NCBI GenBank assembly: GCA_029237695.1
Contig: CM055274.1
Coordinates: 68,686,828-68,750,827 of the forward strand
Length of the DNA stretch: 64,000 nt
From: Conchocele bisecta
Lineage: Eukaryota > Mollusca > Bivalvia > Lucinida > Thyasiridae
Direction of reading: 5' to 3'
The notes under the pieces: model-generated
What the model saw: only the letters and a program-made list of their open reading frames with translations
What the model was told of the DNA's origin: nothing
The model's database searches: none
Shown: positions 26,601-38,600 of the stretch, one piece after another
Numbering within the stretch: the first letter of the stretch is position 1
Layout of the letters: every line of letters begins with the position of its first letter
Program-made: the position numbers and the translations under genes

Positions 26601-29600
26601 AAAACAAAGGGAGATAACTAAAAAATTAGTGATGCAAGAGTTGTCATTCTTGCGTGACACACCTTTAGAGTTGTGGTCTATGCATGTGTGAAGTTTCATG
26701 AAAATATTCCAAAGGGCGTTCGAGTTATGCTCCGGACACGAAATCAGTGCACGAAACAACAAAGGGAGATAACTAAACAATTAACGACGCAAGAGTTGTC
26801 ATTCCTACGTGCGACACACCTTTGGGTCGTCTTCTATGCATGTGTGAAGTTTAATAAACTAGAAAATGTGTTCATAGAACACGGATGTCCCACATTCCAA
26901 GTCAAAATTTTCTTTTACCTGAGCGTTAAAGTTTTTGAAGCACCAAGTATTAGTCTTTGGGCCACCAATAACCCCCCCTCCCCCCCCTGTGGTACATAAC
27001 GCCACTATGATTTTCAAATTCAGTAGTCAATTGTCTGTCATTCCAGAAGGTCTGCCATTAAAAAGCCGCTGGATGAACAAATGGCGGCCATTTTCCAAGA
27101 TGGCCGTCAAAAACAATTGTTTTGGTTTACAGGACTAGCTTTATCGCCTATTAACCGGTATTAGGACCGATTTAAACTTTCTAAATCGTTCTTATCTACT
27201 CCTTAATTGAATATAAAACAGTGTGTGATACATTCAAAATCAATTTCTTTTACCAAATGGCTGCCATTTTCAAAATGGCCGCTAAAAAGTGTGTTTTTGC
27301 GAAAAGTTTGCACTGTAACTGCTGTTAAGTGTTATTGGAACCGCTATTAACATTGTAACTTATACCTTGTAATGCATATCAATATGCATATCAATTATGT
27401 AATACATATTGACTTAACAGCATGATATAAATGGTGGAAATTTCAAAATGGCCGCAAAAAAGGGCGTTTTTTCAACAATTGTCTATGTTTACAATTTTCC
27501 ATGTTAACTGATAAGTGGCATTTGAACCACTTCTTTACACCGCAAATTAAAGCCATGTGATGGATATCAATATACATGACAATTGCGTAATATAATGTGT
27601 GTTTTACGCAAGGGTAAGTTTTCCATATTTGGCCCATGGCCTAATCTTATGACATATGCGACCTATGGATGTCTTGACTTACACATGTATTGAAATGCAG
27701 TCTGTTCTGGATCTAAGATATTCAATAGAAATGACACTTCATAACATAGATTGAATAGCGAACAGCATGTGCCATTATCATACTGTCACATCTGGCGTTA
27801 CGCTGGTCTCAAATGTATTTCGGTACATTTTGTCAGTCAACGTCACAAATTAGCTGCCAGGTGCAGACTGAAGTCTGTTTGTAGAAAGATCAGCCAGCTT
27901 CCATGCGCCAATAAAGCAACAAATACTAAAAACATTTGCAACGCTTGCAAAATCGGTGACACTTACGAGTCCACAGCGAATGTCAAAGGAACTAGTGGCA
28001 GAACGGAATGTATTTGGACAGCTCGTTTCCATTGCACTCAGGAACAACATTGACATGGCTAAGGTCTTCAGTTACCCGTTAGGTCCAGTTCCATGGTCGC
28101 TTGCAACAGCTGATGGATCAAATTGATGCACCAACTGGAAGGGCAGACGCATATGGTTTACAGGCCTCCGCTAGAACAGGTGAGCTACATCATTGACGGA
28201 AATGCAATTCTACATATGCAAACTGCTTTGCCCAACACATTTGCAGATCTGGCGGAGAGTCTATATCACCAAATGCCGAAAGCAGAACGCGTGGATTTTG
28301 TAACAAACACGTACCATCCTCTGTCAATTAAAACCAATGAACGACAACGAAGCGGTACCACAAATACCTACTTGATCAAGGGACCGCTGACAAATGTTCC
28401 ACGTGACTGGAAGCAGTTCCTCTCGAACGATGTCAACAAGACACAATTGTGAAAACTCCTACTTAATGAATGGATGCAAGATAAATACACACACAAGGTG
28501 AAGGGAAGAACAATTGTGTTTGTGTGTGAAACCAAATGCGTCAAATTACTAGTATGTATGGCATATCAACACACACTGACGAAATAGAAGAACTGAATTC
28601 GTCACAAGAGGAAGCAGACACACGACTGGTATTGCATTGTTTGCACCATGCATCGCATTTATCGGAGAACAATACAATTGTTGTCAGATCTCTAGATACC
28701 GACGTGTTTGTACTGTTACTCAGGTTTACACAGCTGGTGAAACAGCGTGTGCTGTTTGACACCGGTGTCGGCAACAAACGACGACTGCTTGACATACACG
28801 GTATCATTGCTGAGGTTGGTACGCAGCTGTGTTTGGCATTGCCAGCACTTCATGCATTCATCAGCTGTGACAGCACGAGTGCTTTCGTTCAAGGTGACAC
28901 CGCTAAAACTACTTCAGAAGCACCCAGAATTCACTGATACATTCATGCAGTTGGGTTTGTCCCCTTCTGTAGAACCACAACTCTTCGAAGACCTTGAACA
29001 CTTTGTGTGTCTGATGTACAGGAGTTCTAGTACTAGTATTACAGACATAAACAAACTGCGCATGGAGCTATTCCTGCAAAAGTTCAGTCCCAAGTCAGAA
29101 GAGCTGCTGTCAAGTTACAATGGCGCTGATCTTAGCATTCTGCCAACATGCAGGTCATCGTTGAGAATGTATATAATGAGAGCTAATCACCAAACCCTCA
29201 TTTGGTGCAGCACTGACCAATCGAATGCATGCATACCGCCACCAAATGGCCGTGGGTGGGAGGTCATAAACGGAACACTAGAGTGCAAATGGACAGAGGG
29301 GGATTACCTGCCAACTGAAATGATAGATCTACTGGTAGAAGAAGAGGAAGAAGTGGATACGGTGGATGTTGATGAAACAAATGCCCATGAGCCCGACAGC
29401 TTACTAGATAGCATGTTTGATGCGGATGAAGCATATGACTAGGTTGCTTCTCTTAAGCCGGATTCACTAGATATGTATCTACGATTTGTACAGCATGTTA
29501 GGATAATACCTGAGCACTGTTGATGTCAGAAAATATCGAAGAGTTTCGTACCTGATGCCATGGGTATTGACTCCGCCACAGGTGCGATGCTTCCGAACCC

Positions 29601-32600
29601 GATTGAAAATGAATTGTTGTAACCAACCATACGTGAATCAAGAACAACGAATGCACCGGACACATTATGTAACTGTATGTATGTCTATATATGCTGATAT
29701 GAATATGCTGATATGAATGATATTGTGTACCATATTTTATTTCATCTGTTATTGTAAATATCGAAATATGTCTTACCTGGTATCGAGGCTTTCAATCCTG
29801 AGTGAAAATTAATTACCTTGTTGTATAATCATGCACAAATCAAGAACACTGAAAGCTCTGGACACATTATGTAACTGTATGTGTGTGTGTGTGTGTGCGT
29901 GTGTGCGTGTGCGTGCGTGCGTGCGTACGTACGTACGTACGTATGTATGTGTCTGATGCTATGTATATGTTAATGATTTCATGAACCATATTTGATGTGA
30001 CGATGTAAATAATGAATAGTTTCTTACCTGATGTTGTGGGGATTGTCACCGCCATAGGCGAGATGCTTCAAACTTTGATTCAAAATTAATTACCTTGTAT
30101 AATCATGCACAAATCAAGAACAATGAAAGCCCTGGACACATTATGTAACTGTATGTACGTATGTATGTCTATATATATGTGATGCTATGTATATGTTCAT
30201 GATTTCATGAACCATATTTTATGTGATGATGCAAATAATGAATAGTTTCTTAGCTGATGTTGTGGGGATTGTCCCCGCCACAGGCGCGATGCTTCAAACC
30301 TTGATTGAAAATTAATTACCTTGTTGTATAAGCATACGCAAATCAAATCAGTATACGCATGTCTATAACTGTTGTTGTGCATTATATCGATGCTCACATT
30401 TAACATGTTCTATTTCACAATATAGCTTTGATCTTGTTGTAAATATCGAATCATTTCTTGCCCGATAATGTGGGGAAATTCTCTTTTTTCTTCACACTTG
30501 CTGCTATACATACTTCACTCCATGCACTTTCATCATGGACAACTCACGATATTTTTGTGTATGCAATGACGCCAGTGTCATGTTGAAGTAGTTGACTATT
30601 CATATGTACCAGTTAAAAGTAAAGGTAAGTGGAGACAGCTAATGAAACTCAATATGTGTAAAATGTACATTGTAGATTTAGTGGGGTGGGGTAACGGTTT
30701 CAAATTCAGTTGTGGTTAACTTATTATCATGTGCAGTAAGCATAAGAAAAACAGGAACTATAGTTTGCACATGTTTCATGAGCACATGCATGTATATATT
30801 CCATAGTTACAATTGATAAATACCGTATGGGAAGAGATGTGTGGCAATACATGTGCTACCATTGAAATGGAGTGGGTGGGGTAATTAAATATGTAAAATA
30901 TTTGCTTAAAAGGACCGGACGGTCCTAAATTCTACTTAAATGCAAAGTATTGCTATAAACATCTCTCAAAACCTGCAAAACAACAGCAGTTTCCGTGTTT
31001 AACAATATAATTTTGTCACATTTTTACAAAAAGTGTGATTTTTTAATATGGCAAAAAGCAAAAAGTTGCTGGGTGGTATACTTTAAAATGGTGCCATACA
31101 TTCATCCAGCGGGTTACAGAGCGCAGACAAGTTGCATTACACTCGTCATTGATTATAGTTATCAGAAAAATATGTCTGCTTATGTACCACAGGGGGGGGG
31201 AGGGTTTCCATATTTGGCCCATGGCCTATATGTGACCTTGACCCTGAGCTTGGCGGGGGCAGGATGAACGTGGATTTGGCACAGGGCGGTAGAGGACCAT
31301 TAGAGCAATGCATATATGAAATATGAAGCTGATCCGTGAAAGAAAACAGAAATTATAAGATATTTACCTGAGCGTTAAAGTTTTTGAAGCACTAAGTATG
31401 TGACGTTGACCCTGGCTTGGCAGGAGCAGGACGAACGAGATTTGGCACAGGGCGGTAGAGGACCATTAGAGAAACGCGTATATGAAATATGAAGTTGATC
31501 CGTGAATGGAAAGAAAATTATAAGATATTTACCTGAGCGTTCAAGTTTTTGAAGCACCAAGTATGTGACCTTGACCCTGGGATTGGCGGGGCAGGATGAA
31601 CGTGGATTTGGCACAGGGCGGTAGAGGACCATTAGAGCAATGCGTATATGAAATATGAAGATGATCCATGAAAGAAAACAGAAAGTATAAGATATTTACC
31701 CGAGCGTTAAAGTTTTTGAAGCACTAAGTATGTGACCTTGACCCTGGGCTTGGCGGGGGCAGGACGAACGTGTATTTGGCACAGGGCGGTAGAGGACCAT
31801 TAGAGCAATGCGTATATGAAATATGAAGCTGATACGTGAAAGAAAACAGAAATTATAAGATATTTACCCGAGCGTTAAAGTTTTGAAGCATCAAGTATGT
31901 AACCTTGACCCTGGGCTTGGCGGGCATGACGAACGTGGATTTGGCACAGGGCGGTAGAGGCATTAGAGCATGTGTATATGAAATAGAAGGATCGTGAAGA
32001 AAACAGAAATCAGAATGTAATAAGTTTTTATGTTGAACCTTGACTGGGTTGGCGGGGGCAGGACGAACGATTTGGCAGGGCGGTAGTGAACCTCAGAGCA
32101 ATGTGTATATTACATATGAAGCAGATCGGTCGAAGGATGAAGAAATTATGAGACATTTACCCGAGTGTTAAAGCTTTGTGACGGACGGACGGACGCGAGG
32201 ACGGGAGGACGGGAGGACGGGAGGACGGGATGCACGTTCCTACGAATGAATACTTGTTGGGTTTTTACTGTATAAAAATACCCAACAAGAGTACTCAACA
32301 CTATCCTAACCCTACCCAATAAGATCCCCGTACGCTTACAGCAAGTACCCATTCGTGTGTGCGGACGGACGGACGGACAAGGGTAACACTAAATGCCCCC
32401 TCCACTATCGTGGTGGGGCATAAAAATATTCCAAAGGGTGTTCGAGTTATGCTCTGGATACAAAATCAGAGCACGAAACAACAAAGGGAGATAAGTAAAC
32501 AAGAATTCCACGGAATCAGATGCCTCGCCTTGTCCCGCCTCGACCTCGAGCCTGGGCCCGAAAGCAATTTTCACTGGCCCGAACATATTATACAGTTATT

Positions 32601-35600
32601 GACTAGTGAGCCATAGAATATCAGATTATATTCTATGGCTCACTAGTCAATAATTGTTTTATTATATGATAATAGTCTGTATATAGCACTTACGACCTTA
32701 TGCTATTAGACAAAAATTTAAAAAGAATTTGAGAAAAAAAAATGAAAAAAAAAAGTTTAAAAATTAAAAATAATAATGCTTGCTACTGGAGCCCAGAATT
32801 TTTTTTTAATAGTCCTATATTTATCTACATATATCTGCACAGGTCCACATAATACCACAATATTTTCAACACAGTTTACGGAAATGTAATATACAAAAAA
32901 AAATAAAAAATAATAATGCTCGCTACTGGAGCCCAGAATTTTTGTTAATAGTCCTATATTTATCTACATATATCTGCACAGGTCCACATAATGCCACAAT
33001 ATTGTCAACACAGTTTACGGAAATGTAATAATGTACCTGTATAAATTACCTATAAGTAACCTGTAAGTTAGTGGTCAGTTAAAAAATTGAAAAAGAATGT
33101 AAAAAAAAAAATGGAAATAAAAAAATCAAATTAAAAAAATCAAATTAAAAAAAAAAAAAGAATAATGCTCCCTACTGGAGCCCAGAATGTTTTTTAATAG
33201 TCCTATATTTATCTACATATCATATACACACAGGTCCACATATTGCCACAATATTTTCAACACAGTTTACGGAAATGTAATATAATCATTTACCTGTATA
33301 AATTACCTGTAAGTGGTCAGTGGTCAGTTGCACATGCTAGCACATGCACAGGTGAATAGTCTGTATATAGCACTTACGACCTTATGCTACTAGACAACAA
33401 GAAACGAGGCAAAGCCACGAAGGCCAGGTTTTTTCCAAGCATAGACACTTGGATAACATAATTATACCCACTTTTTGTAGACTAGATGGCCGTGGCCTGC
33501 ATGTCGCGCCTTGGGGCGAGGCATGGACACTAAAAAAAATAGATATAGTAGATGGAAAAACTTTAACCAAAAAACTTTAACCGGACACACGGACGAACGG
33601 ACGGACGTATGCCAAAATGCTGACGATATCGCGCTTTCCGCAAGCAGGTGTAATGTAAGGTCAAAAGTAATTTGACCTTGACATTGGGCACAGGATCGCG
33701 CTTTCCGCAAGCAGGTGCAACAATGATGATAAACACCCATAGTGAAGTATCAATGGTATTGGGTGAAGCAGTTGCAGAGATATAGTACACAAAAAAACTT
33801 TAACAAAAAAATTCAAATTAATTTGACCTTGACATTGGGCACAGGATCGCGCTTTCCGCAAGCAGGTGCGACAATGATGATAAGCACCAATGTGAAGTAT
33901 CAAGGTATTGGGTGAAGCAGTTGCAGAGATATAGTACACGAAAAAACTTTAAAAAACAAGAAACGAGGCAAAGCCACGAAGGCCAGGTTTTTTCCAAGCA
34001 TAGACACTTGGATAACATAATTATACCCACTTTTTGTAGACTAGATGGCCGTGGCCTGCATGTCGCGCCTTGGGGCGAGGCATGGACACTAAAAAAATAG
34101 ATATAGTAGATGGAAAAACTTTAACCAAAAAACTTTAACCGGACACACGGACGAACGGGCGAACGGACGGACGTATGCCAAAATGCTGACGATATCGCGC
34201 TTTCCACAAGCAGGTGTGACAATGATGATAAACACCCATGTGAAGTATCAAGGTTTGGGTTGTGAAGCAGTTGCAGAGATATAGTACACGAAAAAACTTT
34301 AACAAAAACATTCAAAGTAATTTGACCTTGACATTGGGCACAGGATCGCGCTTTCTGCAATGCAGGTGCGACAATGATGATAAAGCACCATGTGAAGTAT
34401 CAAGGTATTGGGTGAGCAGTTGCAGAGATATAGTACACGAAAAAACTTTAACAAAAAAATTCAATGTAATTTGACCTTGACATTGGGCACAGGATCGCGC
34501 TTTCCGCAAGCAGGTGCGACAATGATGATAAGCACATGTGAATATCCCAGGTATGTGATGCAGAGATATAGTACACGAAAAAACATTAACAAAACAATTC
34601 AAGGTATTGGACCTTGATTGGGCAAGGTCGCGCTTTCCGCAGCAGGTTGCGACAATGATGATAACCCTGTGAAGTATCAAGGTATTGGGTTTGAAGCAGT
34701 TGCAGTAATTTGTCACGAAAAAAAAACTTTAACAAAAAAATTCAAAGAATTTGACATTGGGCACAGGATCGCGCTTTCCGCAAGCAGGTGCGACAATGAT
34801 GATAAGCACCATGTGAATGTATGAAGGTATTGGGTGAAGCAGTTGCAGAGATATAGTACACGAAAAAAACAAAACTTTAACAAAAAAAATTCAAAGTAAT
34901 TTGACCTTGACATTGGGCACAGGATCGCGCTTTCCGCAAGCAGGTGCGACAATGATGATAAACACCCATGTGAAGTATCAAGGTATTGGGTGAAGCAGTT
35001 GCAGAGATATAGTTACACGAAAAAAACTTTAACAAAAAAATTCAAAGTAATTTGACCTTGACATTGGGCACAGGATCGCGCTTTCCGCAAGCAAGTGCGA
35101 CAATGATGATAAACACCCCATGTGAAGTATCAAGGTATTGGGTGAACCAGTTGCAGAGATATAGTACACAAAAAAACTTTAACAAAAAATTCAAAGTAAT
35201 TTGACCTTGACATTGGGCACAGGGGCCGACGGTTCGGTTGGGGTTAGAATGAAAATATGGATGATGATAAACACCCATGTGAAGTTTCAAGGTAATGGGC
35301 GAAGCAGTTGCAGAGATAGTATAACGAAAAAGTTTTAACCAAAAAACTCGAACCAGACGTACGTTAAAAAGTTAACGTTGAAAATGGCGGGCTAAGTCAA
35401 TTACGATATAAATAATAGGTGAAGGTAAAAAAATGGTCACATGTTGGATAGTGATATGTGGTGGGTACCCCTTGATTATGAAGCTGTGAAAGTTTGGTGG
35501 TCCTAGGTGGTACAGTACCAAGAAATGGACTTAAACAAACACGAAAACTAACATTGTAAACGCGAAAACTTAACATTGAAAATGGCTAAGTCGACTGCGT

Positions 35601-38600
35601 GTAAAAAATGGGTGAAGTTAAAAAAAAAAGTAACATGTTGTATAGTGATATGTGGTGGGCACCCCTTGATTATGAAGCTGTGAAAGTTTGGTGGTCCTAG
35701 GTGATACAGTACGAAAGAAATGGACTTAAACACGAAAACTTAACATTGTAAACGCGAAAACTTAACATTGAAAATGGCTAAGTCGATTACGCGGAAAAAT
35801 GGGTGAAGTTAAAAAAAAAGCAACATGTTGGATAGTGATATGTGGTGGGCACCCCTTGATTATGAAGCTGTGAAAGTTTGGTAGTCCTAGGTGGTACAGT
35901 AACAAAGAAATGGACTCAAACACGAAAACTTAACATTGATTGTGGACGCCGCCCGCCGCCCGCCCGCCGCCCGCCGCCCGCCCGCCGCCCGCCCGGCTTT
36001 CGCCAATCCAATAGCCTGGATTTTTTTTCAAAAAACCTGGCTAAAAAAGTAACATGTTGGATAGTGATATGTGGTGTGCACCCCTTGATTATGAAGCTGT
36101 GAAAGTTTGGTGGTCCTAGTTGGTGCAGTACCAAAGAAATGAACTTAAACACGAAAACTTAACATTGTAAACGCGAAAAGTTAACGTTGAAAATGGCGAA
36201 GTCAACTACGTAGAAATAATAGGTGAAGGTAAAAAAAATGGTCACATGTTGGATAGTTGTATGTGGTAGGCACCCCTTGGTTATGAAGCTGTGAAAGTTT
36301 GGTGGTCCTAGGTGGTACAGTACCAAAGAAATGGACTTAAACACGAAAACTTAACATATTGTAAACGCGAAAATTTAACATTGAAAATGGCTAAGTCGAC
36401 TGCGCGGAAAAAATGGGTCAAGTTAAAAAAAAAGTAACATGTTGGATAGTGATATGTGGTGTGCACCCCTTGATTATGAAGCTGTGAAAGTTTGGTGGTC
36501 CTAGGTGGTGCAGTACCAAAGAAATGAACTTAAACACGAAAACTTAACATTGTAAACGCGAAAAGTTAACGTTGAAAATGGCGAAGTCAACTACGTAGAA
36601 ATAATAGGTGAAGGTAAAAAAATGGTCACATGTTGGATAGTTGTATGTGGTAGGCACCCCTTGGTTATGAAGCTGTGAAAGTTTGGTGGTCCTAGGTGGT
36701 ACAGTACCAAAGAAATGGACTTAAACACGAAAACTTAACATATTGTAAACGCGAAGAAAACTTAACATTGAAAATGGCTAAGTCGACTGCGCGGAAAAAA
36801 TGGGTAAAGTTAAAAAAAAAGTAACATGTTGGATAGTGATATGTGGTGTGCACCCCTTGATTATGAAGCTGTGAAAGTTTGGTGGTCCTAGGTGGTGCAG
36901 TACCAAAGAAATGAACTTAAACACGAAAACTTAACATTGTAAACGCGAAAAGTTAACATTGAAAATGGCTAAGTCGACTATGCGGAAAAAATGGGTCAAG
37001 ATAAAAAAAAACGTAACATGTGGATAGTGATATGTGGTGGGCACATTGATTATGAAGCTGTGAAAGTTTGGTGGTCCTAGGTGGTACAGTAAAAAAGAAA
37101 TGGACTCAAACACGAAAACTTAACATTGATTGTGGACGCCGCCCGACCGCCACCGCCCGGCTTTCGCCAATCCAATAGCCTGGATTTTTTTTCAAAAAAC
37201 CTGGCTAAAAAAGTAACATGTTGGATAGTGATATGTGGTGGGCACCCCTTGTTATTGTGAGTGAGTGAGTGAGTGAATAGGGGTTTAACGTCCGCTTTTT
37301 CTGACATAGAGGTACAAGCCTCAGGGAGTCTACACGCAGACGGGTCAAAGGGGTAGTGTCCCGTATCCACCTGTCCGAAAAAAAAAAAAAAAAAAAAAAA
37401 AAAGGAAAAAAAAAAAAGGTGGGGGGTAAATCCCAACTTCAGAATCTCAATATTTACAATCAAAATATATTCAGTCCTGAAAGTTAGAACAACCTGATCT
37501 GGTGCCAGGCCCTCGCCACACCAGCATCATTTATCCCATCCCTTAAAAGTAATGGATTAGCGCTAATCTTACTTTTATATATGGGGGCATAGCCTGACTA
37601 ACTCTCACTACAAGAAAGCAAAAATGTACACGAGGGCCAAAAATCCGGTATTAGTGGGTTCTGGAAAGTATGAACCCAATCGTTAAGCCAGTTTAGTCGC
37701 CTTTTACAACAAGCAATGGCTACTGCAGCACTATTCTCAGGATCAGTTGATCCCGCCCCGGTGCCTGCACGGGGCCCTTGATTATGAAGCTGTGAAAGTT
37801 TGGTGGTCCTAGGTGGTACAGTAACAAAGAAATGGACTCAAACACGAAAACTTAACATTGATTGTGGACGCCGCCCGCCGCCCGCCCGCCCGGCTTTCGC
37901 CAATCCAATAGCCTGGATTTTTTTTCAAAAAACCTGGCTAAAAATTCAAAGTAATTTAACCTTGACATTGGGCACAGGATCGCGCTTTCCGCAAGCAGGT
38001 GCGACAATGATGACCCATGTGAAGTATCAAGGTATTGGGTGAAGCAGTTGCAGAGATATAGTACACGAAAAAACTTTAACAAAAAAATTCAAAGTAATTT
38101 GACCTTGACATTGGGCACAGGATCGCGCTTTCCGCAAGCAGGTGCGACAATGATGATAAACTCCCATGTGAAGTATCAAGGTATTGGGTGAAGCAGTTGC
38201 AGAGATATAGTACACGAAAAAAATTAACAAAAAAATTCAAAGTAATTTGACCTTGACATTGGGCACAGGGGCCGCACGGTTTGGGGTTAGAATGAAAATA
38301 TGGATGATGATAAACACCCATGTGAAGTTTCAAGGTAATGGGCGAAGCAGTTGCAGAGATATAGTATAACGAAAAAGTTTTAACCAAAAAACTCTAACCA
38401 GACGTACGTTAAAAAGTTAACGTTGAAAATGGCTAAGTCAATTATGTGGAAATAATAGGTGAAGGTAAAAAAATGGTCACATGTTGGATAGTTAGTATGT
38501 AGGTAGGCACCCTTGGTTATGAAGCTGTGAAAGTTTGGTGGTCCTAGGTGGTACAGTACCAAAGAAATGGACTTAAAACACGAAAACTTAACATTGTAAA

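Larger units (their letters stand above)
26951..31228. mobile_element. 4.28-kb TIR DNA transposon with TAT duplication
   Basis: Against the empty copy at 47481 the insert is exact: TAT|insert|TAT|GTGACC. Ends are imperfect inverted repeats of about 50 bp. The left begins TAGTCTTTGGGCCACC and runs to CTGTGGTACATAA; the complement of the right begins TAGGCCATGGGCCAAA and runs to CTGTGGTACATAA. Both ends carry a C-run (AACCCCCCCTCCCCCCCCTG on the left). The interior holds AAATGGC-type hairpins, a decayed gene (27881-29442) and tandem repeats (29480-30470). A 3-bp duplication fits several superfamilies; I cannot assign one. Confidence 0.8.
26858..32424. mobile_element. Inner Helentron/pearl-like element, ATG(C/T)CCC family, copy 1
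   Basis: It starts (A)ACTAGAAAATGTGTTCATAG with hairpin GTGTTC-ATA-GAACAC, then ATGTCCCAC. It ends in hairpin TGCCCCCTCCACTATCG with TGGTGGGGCATAA, after GGAC microsatellites (32183-32230, 32361-32377). Cores of ~167 bp (TATGTGACCTTGACCCTGGG) lie at about 31229-32150 and decay toward the right. The 4.3-kb TIR element sits between its head and its cores. Confidence 0.8.
26488..33396. mobile_element. Dispersed duplication, copy 1 (outer element with nested insertions)
   Basis: It starts (A)CTAGAAATGGACGCTTGTCG with the palindrome CGCTTGTCGACAAGCG. Core units containing GGGAGATAACTAAA and ATGCTCCGGA (~155 bp) follow. An inner element occupies 26858-32424, after which the same core resumes (AATATTCCAAAGGGTGTTCG). 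Beyond this, 32440-33390 matches 48880-49219 and 51049-51640. Flanks left of 26488 and 47008 are unrelated, so the left boundary is an element end. Confidence 0.8.

Noticed and set aside
29867..30055. Histidine/threonine-rich peptide
   Set aside because: Encoded by the GT/GCGT microsatellite in the tandem repeats of the TIR transposon.
31375..31632. Minus-strand frame with [11 protein letters not shown] repeats
   Set aside because: Encoded by the ~167-bp core array; the same text appears at 41059 and 48289.
36931..37463. Minus-strand frames with a poly-Phe tract
   Set aside because: The Phe run is the SINE A-run read backwards, and the rest is the 190-bp array.
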